From NCBI RefSeq assembly GCF_003201355.1, contig NZ_QICL01000029.1, forward strand, positions 1 through 62,965: a stretch of 62,965 bases of DNA, read 5' to 3'. A model generated the notes under the pieces. That model saw only the letters and a list, made by a program, of their open reading frames with translations, was not told the DNA's origin and ran no database searches. Below are positions 36,951-45,885 of this stretch, piece by piece (within the stretch, counting starts at the first letter, position 1; each line of letters opens with the position of its first letter). Both the position numbers and the translations under genes were made by a program. This DNA comes from Indolivaga alginatilytica. Lineage in GTDB: Bacteria; Bacteroidota; Bacteroidia; Bacteroidales; Dysgonomonadaceae.

Positions 36951-37049
36951 TCTGCTTTTAAATTACATTTTAGTTGCCCAAAGATCAGAAAAAATACCTA
37001 GTTGCAAAAACAAAAGATCAATTTTCAATATTTTTATGAATTTGTAAAA

Positions 37050-37862
37050 TTACAAAGTGTCGTAAAAATTATTTATTGCTTCTGCTGATTCATCTACATT
37101 CCCCTGATATGGAAGAAATTTAACTTTATTGTTATTTATGTATTCTAATAATGCAGGGTTCACTGTCTCTGCTGTTTGAATAACGCCGTCAGCATATTTC
37201 ATCGCGAAATTAGTAAGCTTAACATAGTTAATTTCTTCTCCTGTAGTTAGGTCTTTGGTATATTTATCTGTAATTCCAGCCAATTTTAGTTTTGATCCGA
37301 ATTTATCAGAGAAGGGTTGCTTAAAGTCATCGTTGTATAGCGAATATACAACCTTAGCATCCTTAAAACAAGGATCGTCTGCAAATGCAGTTTTGATATA
37401 TAATGGAGTCAAAGCTGTCATCCATCCGTGACAATGTATCACATCCGGTATCCAACGGAGTTTTTTTATGGTTTCTAATACACCTCTTACATAGAAGATA
37501 CTACGTTCATCATTATCAAGAAACTCGTTGCCATTATCATCCATGATTGTATTTTTTCTGCTGAAAAAATCATCATTGTCGATAAAGTATACCTGCATAC
37601 GTGCCGCCTGTATGGAAGCCACCTTTATAATAAGTGGGTGATCTGTATCATCAATAATAAGATTCATACCCGATAGGCGTATCACTTCATGCAACTGATT
37701 ACGACGTTCGTTTATGTTTCCGAATTTAGGCATGAAAGTCCTGATTTCTTTGCCTTTTTCTTGTATTGCTTGAGGTAGATATCTGCAAGTATTTGCTAGT
37801 AAAGATTCAGGAAGATAAGGGGTAATTTCTTGTGTAATAAATAAAACTCTTTTTATGCTCAT
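37050..37862 (-). CDS. Glycogen/starch-synthase-like protein, catalytic N domain only
   Basis: A 270-residue protein resembling the N-terminal Rossmann domain of GT5 glycogen synthases: VLFITQEITPYLP at the start, VIHCHGWMTALTPLYIKT near residue 142, and a closing FAMKYADGVIQTAE. True glycogen synthases are about 480 residues with a second domain, and the ADP-glucose loop KTGGL near residue 15 is replaced by PESLLANT. It is therefore probably not an active synthase, although its position between DUF4270 and panC is conserved in Bacteroidales. Role unknown. Confidence 0.8.
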   Translation of the reverse strand: MSIKRVLFITQEITPYLPESLLANTCRYLPQAIQEKGKEIRTFMPKFGNINERRNQLHEVIRLSGMNLIIDDTDHPLIIKVASIQAARMQVYFIDNDDFFSRKNTIMDDNGNEFLDNDERSIFYVRGVLETIKKLRWIPDVIHCHGWMTALTPLYIKTAFADDPCFKDAKVVYSLYNDDFKQPFSDKFGSKLKLAGITDKYTKDLTTGEEINYVKLTNFAMKYADGVIQTAETVNPALLEYINNNKVKFLPYQGNVDESAEAINNFYDTL

Positions 37863-37891
37863 TGTATGCTATCTTCAATTATATGAAAGTA

Positions 37892-37925
37892 CAAAGATAA
37901 TAAAAAAAAAATTGGTTTTGAGCAA
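37892..37925 (-). promoter_or_regulatory. Candidate promoter of the glycogen-synthase-like gene
   Basis: On the minus strand TATCTTTG (37899-37892) is an exact -7 element; the best TTG (37925-37923) is 23 bp upstream, slightly long. It is about 30 bp before the start codon. The facing panC promoter was not identified. Confidence 0.5.
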
Positions 37926-38061
37926 TTTTCTGATAATGAAAATTTAGGGTGGTTTAGTTAAACATGATTTTTAGTGAAATGAAGTCTTTCTAAAATTTTA
38001 TTTCTCATAAAAATTTAGTTGCTTTGCACAATCTTTTAAAGGCTAGTTTAGGCAAAGGTTT

Positions 38062-38904
38062 ATGACAACTGTATATACTATCGAAGATCTGCAAAAAGCA
38101 GTATCTATAAGTAAGAATGAAGGGGGAACAATAGGTTTTGTTCCAACAATGGGTGCCCTCCACGAAGGACATATTTCTTTAGTCAAAAAATGCTGTGAAC
38201 AGAATAATGTCTGTGTGGTTAGTATTTTTGTTAATCCGACTCAATTCAATAATCAGGCAGATTTAGAAAAGTATCCGAGAACAATAAAGCAAGATACGAA
38301 CATTCTCGAAGCTGCAGGTGCTGGCATTGTTTTTGTACCTTCTGTTGAAGAGATCTATCCGGAGCCGGATAATCGACAGTTTGACTTCGGACAGCTGGAT
38401 AAGGTGATGGAAGGTAAGTTTCGTCCTGGTCATTTCAACGGTGTGGCTCAGGTAGTAAGCCGCCTTTTTGGTATCGTAAAACCTGATAAAGCTTACTTTG
38501 GCGAAAAAGATTTTCAACAGTTGGCAATTATAAGACAGATGGTACGCCAATTCAATATTCCGGTGGAGATTGTGCCTATGCCAATACGGCGTGAAGAAAG
38601 TGGTTTGGCTATGAGTAGCCGTAATCAGCGATTGAGTGAAAATCAAAAGACTGAAGCGATCAATATTTATAGAGTATTGTCAGAGAGTAGGAAACTCTAT
38701 AATCAGAAAACAGTGGAGGAAGTTAGAGCCAAGGTTATCGAAGATATTAATAAAATAGACTCTTTGGAGGTTGAGTACTTCGAAATTGTAGATGGAAATA
38801 CTTTACAGCAGATTTCAGCCTGGAAAGATTCCAATTATATTGTAGGCTGTATAACAGTGTTTTGTGGAGATGTGCGCTTAATAGACAACATTGTATATTC
38901 ATAA
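38062..38904 (+). CDS. panC: Pantothenate synthetase
   Basis: Joins pantoate and beta-alanine with ATP to make pantothenate (280 residues, usual length). [16 protein letters not shown] (near 25) is the HxGH nucleotide-binding motif, [11 protein letters not shown] and [16 protein letters not shown] are further signatures, and SSRN near 191 fits the KMSKS-like region. panD, which makes the beta-alanine, follows after 66 bp with a reverse hairpin repeat between them. Confidence 0.97.
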   Translation: MTTVYTIEDLQKAVSISKNEGGTIGFVPTMGALHEGHISLVKKCCEQNNVCVVSIFVNPTQFNNQADLEKYPRTIKQDTNILEAAGAGIVFVPSVEEIYPEPDNRQFDFGQLDKVMEGKFRPGHFNGVAQVVSRLFGIVKPDKAYFGEKDFQQLAIIRQMVRQFNIPVEIVPMPIRREESGLAMSSRNQRLSENQKTEAINIYRVLSESRKLYNQKTVEEVRAKVIEDINKIDSLEVEYFEIVDGNTLQQISAWKDSNYIVGCITVFCGDVRLIDNIVYS

Positions 38905-38924
38905 GCACATCTGAATTCATATTT

Positions 38925-38953
38925 ACTGAAACAATAAAAAGGTTTGGAACCTT
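38925..38953 (-). repeat. Hairpin repeat copy, reverse, before panD
   Basis: On the plus strand: ACTGAAACAATAAA, then AAGGTT, loop TGG, AACCTT. The stem has a compensated C-to-T / G-to-A change. It ends 17 bp before the panD ATG. Confidence 0.8.
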
Positions 38954-38970
38954 AATTGATATATAAAAAA

Positions 38971-39324
38971 ATGAGAATAGAAGTTTTAAAGTCGAAGATT
39001 CATAGAGTAACAGTAACCGATGCTAGTTTAAACTATATAGGGAGTATTACTATTGATGAAGATTTAATGGATGCTGCTAATATGATAGCAGGCGAAAAGG
39101 TAGCTATCGTTAATAATAATAACGGTGAGCGTTTCGAGACTTATATAATAAAAGGTGAGCGTGGAACAGGTACAATTTGCTTGAATGGTGCTGCTGCGAG
39201 GCGTGTACAACCCGGAGACGTCATTATCATTATTTCGTATGCCAGTATGGATTTTGAAGAAGCGAAAACTTTCAAACCTTGGATTATATTTCCCGATACG
39301 AAAACTAATAAATTAATAGACTGA
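38971..39324 (+). CDS. panD: Aspartate 1-decarboxylase
   Basis: Pyruvoyl enzyme that makes beta-alanine from aspartate. The start is the ATG at 38971 ([18 protein letters not shown]), giving 117 residues; the open frame extends five codons upstream. The self-cleavage site Gly24-Ser25 (YIGSI) is present, as are Lys9 and Tyr22 and the [20 protein letters not shown] block near residue 72. Paired with panC for coenzyme A synthesis. Confidence 0.97.
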   Translation: MRIEVLKSKIHRVTVTDASLNYIGSITIDEDLMDAANMIAGEKVAIVNNNNGERFETYIIKGERGTGTICLNGAAARRVQPGDVIIIISYASMDFEEAKTFKPWIIFPDTKTNKLID

Positions 39325-39347
39325 TAAATAATAATTTATATGGGAAT

Positions 39348-39384
39348 TGGGATGATATATTTGCATAGTCATCCCATTTTTTTT
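39348..39384 (+). terminator. Intrinsic terminator of panCD
   Basis: TGGGATGA (39348-39355), a 13-nt loop, TCATCCCA (39369-39376), then T8. Confidence 0.9.
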
Positions 39385-39495
39385 AGACTAGTCGAATTGA
39401 AACTAAGGTCGTGTAATATTTTACAATTTAGGAAAATGTAAAGTCGATTGTTGGTCTTAGTTTAAAAATATGGCTGTAAATATTTTGTATTACTT

Positions 39496-40824
39496 ATGAC
39501 GTATTCATATAAAGATATTTGGAAGGTAAGTCTTCCCATAATGTTAGGGTTGCTGACACAGAATGTCATGCAAATAACCAATACAATATTTCTGGGTAGA
39601 GTAGGAGAGGTCGAGTTTGGTGCAGCCGGTCTTGCCGGTATATACTATATAGCGTTTTTTATGCTGGGCTTTGGATTTAGTATCGGGGCCCAGATAATGA
39701 TAGGACGCCGAAACGGAGAGAAGAACTTTGACCAGATCGGAACGATTGTTCTTCAAGGGATGATGTTTCTCTTGGTTTTTGCTGCTATATTATATGGGCT
39801 TTCGAATGTGTTTTCGAGGACCCTGTTACCCACGTTGATAAAATCGGAGCATGTATATGAGGCGGCTTCCGAGTATTTAAGATGGCGTACATTTGGTTTC
39901 TTTTTTGCGTCGGTTAATATAATGTTCAGGGCTTTTTATGTAGGGATAGCGAGAACCTCTGTGCTTACTCTGAATGCTCTTGTTATGACAATTGTAAATA
40001 TTATTTTTGACTATCTTCTGATTTTCGGGAATTTTGGATTTCCTCAATTAGGGATAGCGGGAGCTGGTATGGCATCGGTGCTTGCCGAGATTTCTTCAAT
40101 TATCTTTTTTGTGGTATATACCCTTAAGACGGTTGATCTAGGAAAGTATGGTTTCCATAAAATGAAATTTAGGTTTGGTGTCATCCGCCGTATTTTGAAT
40201 ATATCAGTGTTTACTATGGCTCAGTATGCAATTTCCATGTCTACTTGGTTTATATTTTTTTTAGCAATAGAAAATCATGGAGAGAGAGATTTAGCTATAA
40301 CTAATATTATAAGAACTTTTTATATGATGTATTTCATACCGATGAATGCCTTGTCAACCACGGCAAATACATTAGTAAGTAATACGATAGGAGCAAGGAA
40401 ATATGAAGAGGTCTGGCCTTTAATTAAGCGGATTTGTTTACTGAATTTGGGTATAGTGGTGCTTATGGGGATATTCACACTGGTAAAAGCCGAACTTTGG
40501 ATTGGACTTATTGCCTCTAACAAAGATATGTCTTTGGTTCAGGAAACCGTAATGCCATTGATTGTTCTGGTTTTTGCTTTGCCGATATGTAGTTTAGGAA
40601 CTGTATTGTTTAATTCGATATCGGGAACAGGAAATACTCGTTGGGCACTAATCTTCGAAATGATAACGCTTGTGTTTTATATAGGTGCTATGTATGTGAT
40701 TGTTATTCACAATAAATCATCAGTTGCAGTATGTTGGACTGTAGAATATATTTATTGGGGAACATTGATGGTATTATCTTACATATATCTTACCCGAGGA
40801 AAATGGCAAAACAAAAGCATATAA
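39496..40824 (+). CDS. MATE-family efflux transporter
   Basis: A 442-residue inner-membrane protein with about 12 transmembrane helices in two similar halves. The N terminus IWKVSLPIMLGLLTQNVMQITNTIFLGRVGEVEFGAAGLAG is the MATE (NorM/DinF-like) signature; GIAGAGMASVLAEISS closes the first half. MATE pumps export drugs or metabolites using Na+ or H+; substrate unknown. A bidirectional terminator follows. Confidence 0.9.
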   Translation: MTYSYKDIWKVSLPIMLGLLTQNVMQITNTIFLGRVGEVEFGAAGLAGIYYIAFFMLGFGFSIGAQIMIGRRNGEKNFDQIGTIVLQGMMFLLVFAAILYGLSNVFSRTLLPTLIKSEHVYEAASEYLRWRTFGFFFASVNIMFRAFYVGIARTSVLTLNALVMTIVNIIFDYLLIFGNFGFPQLGIAGAGMASVLAEISSIIFFVVYTLKTVDLGKYGFHKMKFRFGVIRRILNISVFTMAQYAISMSTWFIFFLAIENHGERDLAITNIIRTFYMMYFIPMNALSTTANTLVSNTIGARKYEEVWPLIKRICLLNLGIVVLMGIFTLVKAELWIGLIASNKDMSLVQETVMPLIVLVFALPICSLGTVLFNSISGTGNTRWALIFEMITLVFYIGAMYVIVIHNKSSVAVCWTVEYIYWGTLMVLSYIYLTRGKWQNKSI

Positions 40825-40855
40825 AAACTATATGCTTGCTGAAATAAATATGTAT

Positions 40856-40897
40856 AATAAAGCTTCGGAGTTATTAATCTAAATCCGAAGCTTTATT
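40856..40897. terminator. Bidirectional terminator after the MATE gene
   Basis: AATAAAGCTTCGGA (40856-40869) and TCCGAAGCTTTATT (40884-40897) form a perfect 14-bp stem. The right arm lies within the end of the converging minus-strand gene, so its last codons are part of the terminator. Confidence 0.8.
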
Positions 40898-41278
40898 CTT
40901 TTTCTTTAATTTCTTCTTGGTCTTGTTTTCTCCACCACCAAAGATGGATTTTATTTTTTTCATTATCATGTTCATAATCATAGGTTGTACCATCTCCCAA
41001 ACAAAAGGAGCTGCACCCAGAAACATCTGAGTAACTAAAGATGGTGAAGAGGTATTTTCTTCTGAATCCTCGTCTGATTCGTGATTTTTACCTAATGAAA
41101 ATAGGTCAGCAATACCACTTTTTGCAGATGAAAAAACAGAGCCTAATGCCAATCGTCCGAAATGACCTTTTGCGTAATGCCAATTACCATGTAATTTTTC
41201 TTCATATTCGGCACATTCATTCTTTAGTCGACTTCTTTCTAATCGAAGTTCTTGTAAAGGCGTCAATTTAGTCTTCAT
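40874..41278 (-). CDS. Hypothetical protein of the YtxH/Holin-X operon
   Basis: A 134-residue protein, last gene of a three-gene unit. It has a basic helical N terminus (TPLQELRLERSRLKNECAEYEE), a weakly hydrophobic stretch (MFLGAAPFVWEMVQPMIMNMIMKKI, about 88-112) and a Lys-rich tail (KTKKKLKKKNK). No family recognised. Its start overlaps the end of the previous gene by 11 nt, so translation is likely coupled. Probably membrane-associated. Confidence 0.68.
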   Translation of the reverse strand: MKTKLTPLQELRLERSRLKNECAEYEEKLHGNWHYAKGHFGRLALGSVFSSAKSGIADLFSLGKNHESDEDSEENTSSPSLVTQMFLGAAPFVWEMVQPMIMNMIMKKIKSIFGGGENKTKKKLKKKNKASDLD

Positions 41279-41645
41279 CCGATTCTATTTTCTTGATTAT
41301 ACTTAAGGTTATGTTCAGAAAGTACCTGCGGATTCTTTTCGCATTGAATATTAAAGCGAATAATGCGACTAAAGTAATAAGTAGTAGAACTCCAAATCCT
41401 GCTGCATAGTTATTAAGTAAGTCTCCAATAACGACTCCCAATCCAACAAGTATAAGAATAAACAAGATGAGTGCAAAAACACTCATCATCAAGCCATATA
41501 TAATGTATGACGATGAACTTGCTATTTTCTCAAATACTTTGAGTTTTGCTAGTTCCAGTCGCTTTTCTATATAGCTTGATAAGTCTGCTTTTGACTCATC
41601 TATTAGTTCGCTAAAGTTCTGATATTCTTCGTTGTTACTCTTCAT
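41268..41645 (-). CDS. Holin-X / YqjE-type membrane protein
   Basis: The start is the ATG at 41645 (MKSNNEEYQNFSELIDESK), giving 125 residues; the open frame extends ten codons further. It has an N-terminal amphipathic helix (DLSSYIEKRLELAKLKVFEKIASS) and two transmembrane helices (about 45-70 and 75-97), the layout of the 'putative Actinobacterial Holin-X' / YqjE family. Such proteins occur with YtxH or ElaB-like proteins in envelope or stress operons. Not evidence of a phage. Confidence 0.78.
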   Translation of the reverse strand: MKSNNEEYQNFSELIDESKADLSSYIEKRLELAKLKVFEKIASSSSYIIYGLMMSVFALILFILILVGLGVVIGDLLNNYAAGFGVLLLITLVALFALIFNAKRIRRYFLNITLSIIKKIESDED

Positions 41646-41838
41646 CCTCAATAAGCTCTTCCAATTGGTCTTCAACTTTAGAACATGAACCTTTCACATT
41701 GTTTTTAACTTTGTCAACCAGTTTGTTGATTTCGTGCATCCATTCTTCTTTTTTGTCAGATGCGGCAACATAACCGGCTGCGGCACCAATAGCAGCACCA
41801 ATAGCTAAAAATAATAAATTTGAATTTGATTTTCCCAT
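41635..41838 (-). CDS. YtxH-like small membrane protein
   Basis: A 67-residue protein with one glycine/alanine-rich transmembrane segment (residues 8-26, LFLAIGAAIGAAAGYVAA) followed by a charged helix (KKEEWMHEINKLVDKVKNNVKG) and an acidic end. This is the YtxH domain pattern, linked to general stress in other bacteria. First gene of the trio; the next start overlaps its stop by 11 nt. Confidence 0.78.
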   Translation of the reverse strand: MGKSNSNLLFLAIGAAIGAAAGYVAASDKKEEWMHEINKLVDKVKNNVKGSCSKVEDQLEELIEDEE

Positions 41839-41987
41839 TGTTGTAATAATTTTATTTATAAGTAACCTTTTGTTTATATGATTATATAATTAACAAGAAA
41901 TGCCTGTTATTGTTTAGATATATACTTCTAAAGTAATGTATTTTGGTTAAAGAAAAAATTTCCCCATGTGTAATTAACTTTTGTTAA

Positions 41988-43352
41988 TCACTCAACAACT
42001 TCACCAAAGAGAGTTGCCGATGTATTGCCGGTAATCTTAACTTTTACCAGTTGACCAATACGTAGGCTATTCTTGTCGAAAATCACTACTTTATTTTGTG
42101 ATGAACGTCCGAATAACTGTTCTTTTGATCTTTTAGAAAAGCCTTCGATCAAAACTTCATATATATTACCAATATCTTTAGTGTTGCTAATTCGTGATAA
42201 TTCGATTTGCAAATCAATTATTTCCTGTAAGCGTTTCGACTTTACTTCTTCAGGCACATTGTCCTCTAGTTTTTTAGCAGCATATGTACCGGGACGTTCC
42301 GAATATTTGAACATAAAAGCAGAATCAAAACCTACTTCTCGCATTAAAGATAAGGTTTCTTGATGATCTTCTTCGGTCTCCGAATGATATCCGCACATAA
42401 TATCGGTCGAAAGCCCACAGCCCGGTATGATTCGTTTGATAGCTGCTATTCTGTCCAGATACCATTCTCTGTCGTACTTACGTTTCATTACTCCCAGAAT
42501 CTTGGTGCTTCCCGATTGTACGGGTAGATGGATAAATTTACACAGATTATCGTGTTTAGCTATAACCTCTAATGTTTCATCGGTCATATCTGTGGGATAA
42601 GAAGTTGTAAAGCGTATTCTCATATTAGGAGCAGCTTCTGCAACTAGTCCGAGAAGTGCAGGGAAATCTACAATGCTTCCATCCTCTTGTGTGAATTTGT
42701 AAGAGTTTACATTCTGACCTAATAGAGTTGCTTCTTTAAAGCCTTTTTCCTTTAGATCATTCAGTTCGTTTAGTATGCTCTGAGGTTCTCTGCTGCGTTC
42801 GCGACCTCTGGTGTATGGTACGATACAGTAGGTGCATATTTTATCGCATCCACGCATGATGGAGATAAAACCCGAAAGATGGTTACCTCCTATTTTTAAA
42901 GGTATTACATCTTTATATGTTTCAGTTTTTGATAGCTGTACATTGATAGCTTTTTCACCGCTTTCGGCAGCACCTATCAAATTAGGTAAATCTAAATATG
43001 CATCGGGACCTACTACAATATCTGCATGATGGTTATCCAGTAAGTCTTCTTTAGCTCTTTCAGCCATGCAACCGAGGACACCGATAATTAGATTTTTATT
43101 CTTTTTACGTTTTATCGCATTCAGTTGTTCGAGGCGTTGAATGACTTTCTGTTCAGCATTGTCGCGTATAGAGCAAGTATTTACAAAAATTGCATCTGCC
43201 TCTTCAATTCTTTCAGTCATTTTATAGCCATCCATTTCCATAACGGATGCTACAACTTCGCTGTCTGCTACATTCATCTGACACCCATAGGTTTCGATGA
43301 ACAATTTTTTGTCAGTCGTGGATTTAAAGTCCAGTCCTAGTTCGTTGTTCAT
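41988..43352 (-). CDS. miaB: tRNA N6-dimethylallyladenosine-37 methylthiotransferase
   Basis: Radical-SAM enzyme that adds the 2-methylthio group to i6A37 in tRNA (454 residues). Order: UPF0004 domain with Cys ligands (ETYGCQMNVADSE near 14, NTCSIRD near 59, GVLGCMAERA near 93), radical-SAM core with RGCDKICTYCIVP near 168 (CxxxCxxC), and a C-terminal TRAM domain (LRIGQLVKVKITGNTSATLFGEVVE). Monocistronic; a candidate -7 element TATTTTTG lies at 43391-43384 (minus strand). Confidence 0.96.
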   Translation of the reverse strand: MNNELGLDFKSTTDKKLFIETYGCQMNVADSEVVASVMEMDGYKMTERIEEADAIFVNTCSIRDNAEQKVIQRLEQLNAIKRKKNKNLIIGVLGCMAERAKEDLLDNHHADIVVGPDAYLDLPNLIGAAESGEKAINVQLSKTETYKDVIPLKIGGNHLSGFISIMRGCDKICTYCIVPYTRGRERSREPQSILNELNDLKEKGFKEATLLGQNVNSYKFTQEDGSIVDFPALLGLVAEAAPNMRIRFTTSYPTDMTDETLEVIAKHDNLCKFIHLPVQSGSTKILGVMKRKYDREWYLDRIAAIKRIIPGCGLSTDIMCGYHSETEEDHQETLSLMREVGFDSAFMFKYSERPGTYAAKKLEDNVPEEVKSKRLQEIIDLQIELSRISNTKDIGNIYEVLIEGFSKRSKEQLFGRSSQNKVVIFDKNSLRIGQLVKVKITGNTSATLFGEVVE

Positions 43353-43480
43353 AATGATATAATGTTATAATATAAATATAGAGCAAAAATAGTGCATTTA
43401 TATGATAATACCCGATAGTGCAGGCATAAAAGTATATTGATCTTTCTATTGAGTTAATGCTAATCGAATAGAGTCTTAAT

Positions 43481-43518
43481 ACAGAATGCGTCCTGAAATA
43501 GTTCAGGACGCATTCTGT
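43481..43518. terminator. Perfect 17-bp hairpin downstream of the beta-barrel gene
   Basis: ACAGAATGCGTCCTGAA (43481-43497), loop ATAG, TTCAGGACGCATTCTGT (43502-43518). In the direction of the minus-strand gene no T-run follows (ATTAAGACTC), but seven T precede the stem. It probably marks the mRNA end, perhaps as a processed or rho-type end. Confidence 0.6.
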
Positions 43519-43534
43519 GAAAAAAACTTATATA

Positions 43535-44287
43535 TTATAGTTTGTAGGTTAATCCCAAAGTAAGATATATATTATACATATTGAAATCAATAGCTCTAAA
43601 ATTTGAAGGGAAGATAGATGTTAATCCCCAATTCATATTACCATAAATACCAAATCTGTCGTTAACCTTTCTTTCAGCGCCTAGTAGTAAACCAAAGTCA
43701 AAATTGCGAAGTTTGTCATTGAAATCGAAAGATGCTTCCGTAATTTCAACTTTTTCACCCGTAGGTTCATTCACTCGTATGTAGCCATCTGATGCTGTGC
43801 CCGAGAACTTGCCGCTAAACAGATAAGACGCATATCCACCACCTCGAACCTGCCATTTCTGATTGATGTTGAAGGTTGCATATAATGGTATTGTAACATA
43901 TGCAAGTTTAACAGTCGTTTGATTCTTGCCTACAAAGTATCCTTCCAGAGCATCATTGCTTCCGTCTTCTATTACTATGCTTGTATAAATGTATTTTACA
44001 CGAGCTCTTGTTCCCATTCCTTTGTAGTCAAGAGTTATCCCACTTCCTAATCCCCATTTTTGGTCAAGCTTATAAATAATGTTATAACCCAACTGAGGGG
44101 TGAACTGAGGCCACCAGCTATCTATCGAACGTATCTCTTCGGGGATGGAAGTTGGTGCTGTTGCACCTATGTTGAATCCCGCAATTATTTTATGCTCAAA
44201 GCGATCGGCAATTGTTTCTTGGCTTGATAGCATAAGTGTTGAGCAAAAGAATATAAAAAGGAATATATTGTGTTTTAATGATTTCAT
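43535..44287 (-). CDS. PorT-like outer-membrane beta-barrel protein
   Basis: The start is the ATG at 44287 (MKSLKHNIFLFIFFC), a signal peptide ending LMLSSQ; 250 residues. The mature part has paired strands typical of the 'outer membrane protein beta-barrel' family: KIIAGFNIGAT, LGYNIIYKLDQKWGLGSGITLDY, YVTIPLYATFNINQKWQVRGGGYASYLFSG, DFGLLLGAERKVNDRFG, and an end YLTLGLTYKL. It follows the PCMD lipoprotein gene on the same strand by about 30 bp, so the two are probably co-expressed. Confidence 0.82.
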   Translation of the reverse strand: MKSLKHNIFLFIFFCSTLMLSSQETIADRFEHKIIAGFNIGATAPTSIPEEIRSIDSWWPQFTPQLGYNIIYKLDQKWGLGSGITLDYKGMGTRARVKYIYTSIVIEDGSNDALEGYFVGKNQTTVKLAYVTIPLYATFNINQKWQVRGGGYASYLFSGKFSGTASDGYIRVNEPTGEKVEITEASFDFNDKLRNFDFGLLLGAERKVNDRFGIYGNMNWGLTSIFPSNFRAIDFNMYNIYLTLGLTYKL

Positions 44288-44318
44288 GAAATTATGTATT
44301 TCTTTAATTATTATTCTT

Positions 44319-45386
44319 TTAATTACTCTCATATTCGCATACAACTTCTACATTGTCTACGATTAATTTGCTACCTACTGCTCCTTCATAAAAATCGCCG
44401 TTTTTACTAGAGGCAAATACCACAGCCAATTTATAATCGTATAGATCGTAATTCAGTTCCTCAGTGTATACAAAAGGCAGATCGAATTTGGTATATTTAT
44501 CTTTCGGCGATCTGTCCTCAAGTATTGCTTTTCCTACAAGTTTATCCGATGTAAGTACATTCTCTCCGTTAAGATACTCGTTGAGGCCTTCTGCTCCTTT
44601 GGTTACTTTATATACAACTGCATATATAGAGAACTCGTCAGTTTTGTTAGGTACAATTCCATCTCTGTTTATTAAAGTGTCTCCTGGTGCATATTTATAA
44701 TATCCAGTCATATTTATAGGCTTACCACTTTCTTTAGGATGTATTTGTCCGAAAAGAGCAGATTGGGGAGGACTTGCCATGTTAAGTTTAAAGGCTCCTC
44801 TGAATAGCGATCCTGAAAATATAGCAACATATCCAGCTACAAGAAAAGTACCTCCTCTTTGTGTTTCAAGAAGGGCAGCATGTTTTCCGCTGAAAGCATC
44901 TTCTGTCGATCTTGTTGGATATACATCTACTTTACCCAGTTTTGCCATCATTATACCTTGGTTGGCAGAACTCCACATATCATCATCCAAGGCGGGATAT
45001 TTCCACAAGCCTCCTTCCATAAACCAATCTTCGAAATCGAAATTTAAGCTTATTGAAGAGGTTATATTTACGGTGTATACTTTACTGTATTTTTTATCTT
45101 CTGAAACAACAGTATAGGTTACACCATTCGTAAAATCGAGGGTGTCGCCCGAAGCCGGTGTTATTGTCGCACCGGGTGTAACTACAATTTGAGGTGCAAG
45201 TTTCTTATAATCGGTTCCTTTTATTACCAGTGTGACTTTATTATCTGAGATAACTGAATTTATTAAGATGCTATCGGGTAAAGAAAAGGACTCTATGTCA
45301 GCCTCCTTATTTAGTGGCTCATCTTTTATGCAGGATGAAAAAAGGGATAGAGCTAAGAGAGGAGTAAATAAGATTTTGAATTTCAT
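44319..45386 (-). CDS. PCMD-domain lipoprotein
   Basis: The start is the ATG at 45386, giving 355 residues with a lipoprotein signal (LALSLFSSC, Cys19). An Ig-like segment follows (about 30-105, ending KYSKVYTVNI), then the PCMD (putative carbohydrate metabolism domain) part, recognisable from FDFEDWFMEGGLWKYPALDD, DAFSGKHAALLETQRGG and the last strand KLIVDNVEVVCEYES. Such proteins are surface lipoproteins in Bacteroidetes, thought to act on glycans; no catalytic residues are evident. Confidence 0.82.
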   Translation of the reverse strand: MKFKILFTPLLALSLFSSCIKDEPLNKEADIESFSLPDSILINSVISDNKVTLVIKGTDYKKLAPQIVVTPGATITPASGDTLDFTNGVTYTVVSEDKKYSKVYTVNITSSISLNFDFEDWFMEGGLWKYPALDDDMWSSANQGIMMAKLGKVDVYPTRSTEDAFSGKHAALLETQRGGTFLVAGYVAIFSGSLFRGAFKLNMASPPQSALFGQIHPKESGKPINMTGYYKYAPGDTLINRDGIVPNKTDEFSIYAVVYKVTKGAEGLNEYLNGENVLTSDKLVGKAILEDRSPKDKYTKFDLPFVYTEELNYDLYDYKLAVVFASSKNGDFYEGAVGSKLIVDNVEVVCEYESN

Positions 45387-45814
45387 ATTATTTATATTGA
45401 TAATCATTTCGCTATTAGATTGTACTTGTAATCAACAAACTTTAATAATAAAAGTTTATTAGGCGATTTGCTTAAAATTTGAAATTGAGTAGTAAAGATA
45501 GCTTATTTAAGTGGATATCTCTCTTTGTATAGGATAGGTCTGGAACTTATATAGTGGTGAAAAGCATTGTTTTGTTCTTTTATGTTGGAGTTATCAATCA
45601 GATTTAATTGTTTTTAAAGATATATTGTTTCCTGATGTTAAAATTATATTAAACATATTTGTGTATCTCGAATGGGGCTTCTTTGATGAAATTAAAAAAT
45701 AGGGTTGATTTGTTGTTTTTATATCTTGTTTGACTTTTATTTAACTCCTTCATCTTTTGTAGAAAGGACAGAGTTGCATAGAACACAAGTAATGAAAATG
45801 TTTTTGGCAAAAAG
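45387..45814. other. Gene-free spacer between divergent units
   Basis: About 430 bp of AT-rich sequence upstream of both the PCMD gene (minus) and the small membrane protein gene (plus). Apart from the plus-strand promoter at its right edge I see no conserved element. Confidence 0.5.
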
Positions 45815-45846
45815 TTGTAGATTAAGATACATAATTAGTACCTTTG
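45815..45846 (+). promoter_or_regulatory. Promoter of the small membrane protein / CoA-transferase unit
   Basis: TTG (45815-45817), 21 bp, TACCTTTG (45839-45846): an exact TAnnTTTG with good spacing, 40 bp before the ATG at 45886. This placement argues against the longer frame that opens with TTG at 45844. Confidence 0.75.
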
Positions 45847-45885
45847 TGGCGTGCAAAATACTCAGCAGAATATAGATTTATTTGT

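Noticed and set aside
41268-41645. Holin-like protein as a sign of a prophage
   Set aside because: It is the Holin-X/YqjE type in a YtxH operon; no other phage genes are nearby.
44319-45386. Calling the PCMD lipoprotein a glycoside hydrolase
   Set aside because: The domain name implies carbohydrate metabolism, but no catalytic acid pair or hydrolase motif can be pointed to.
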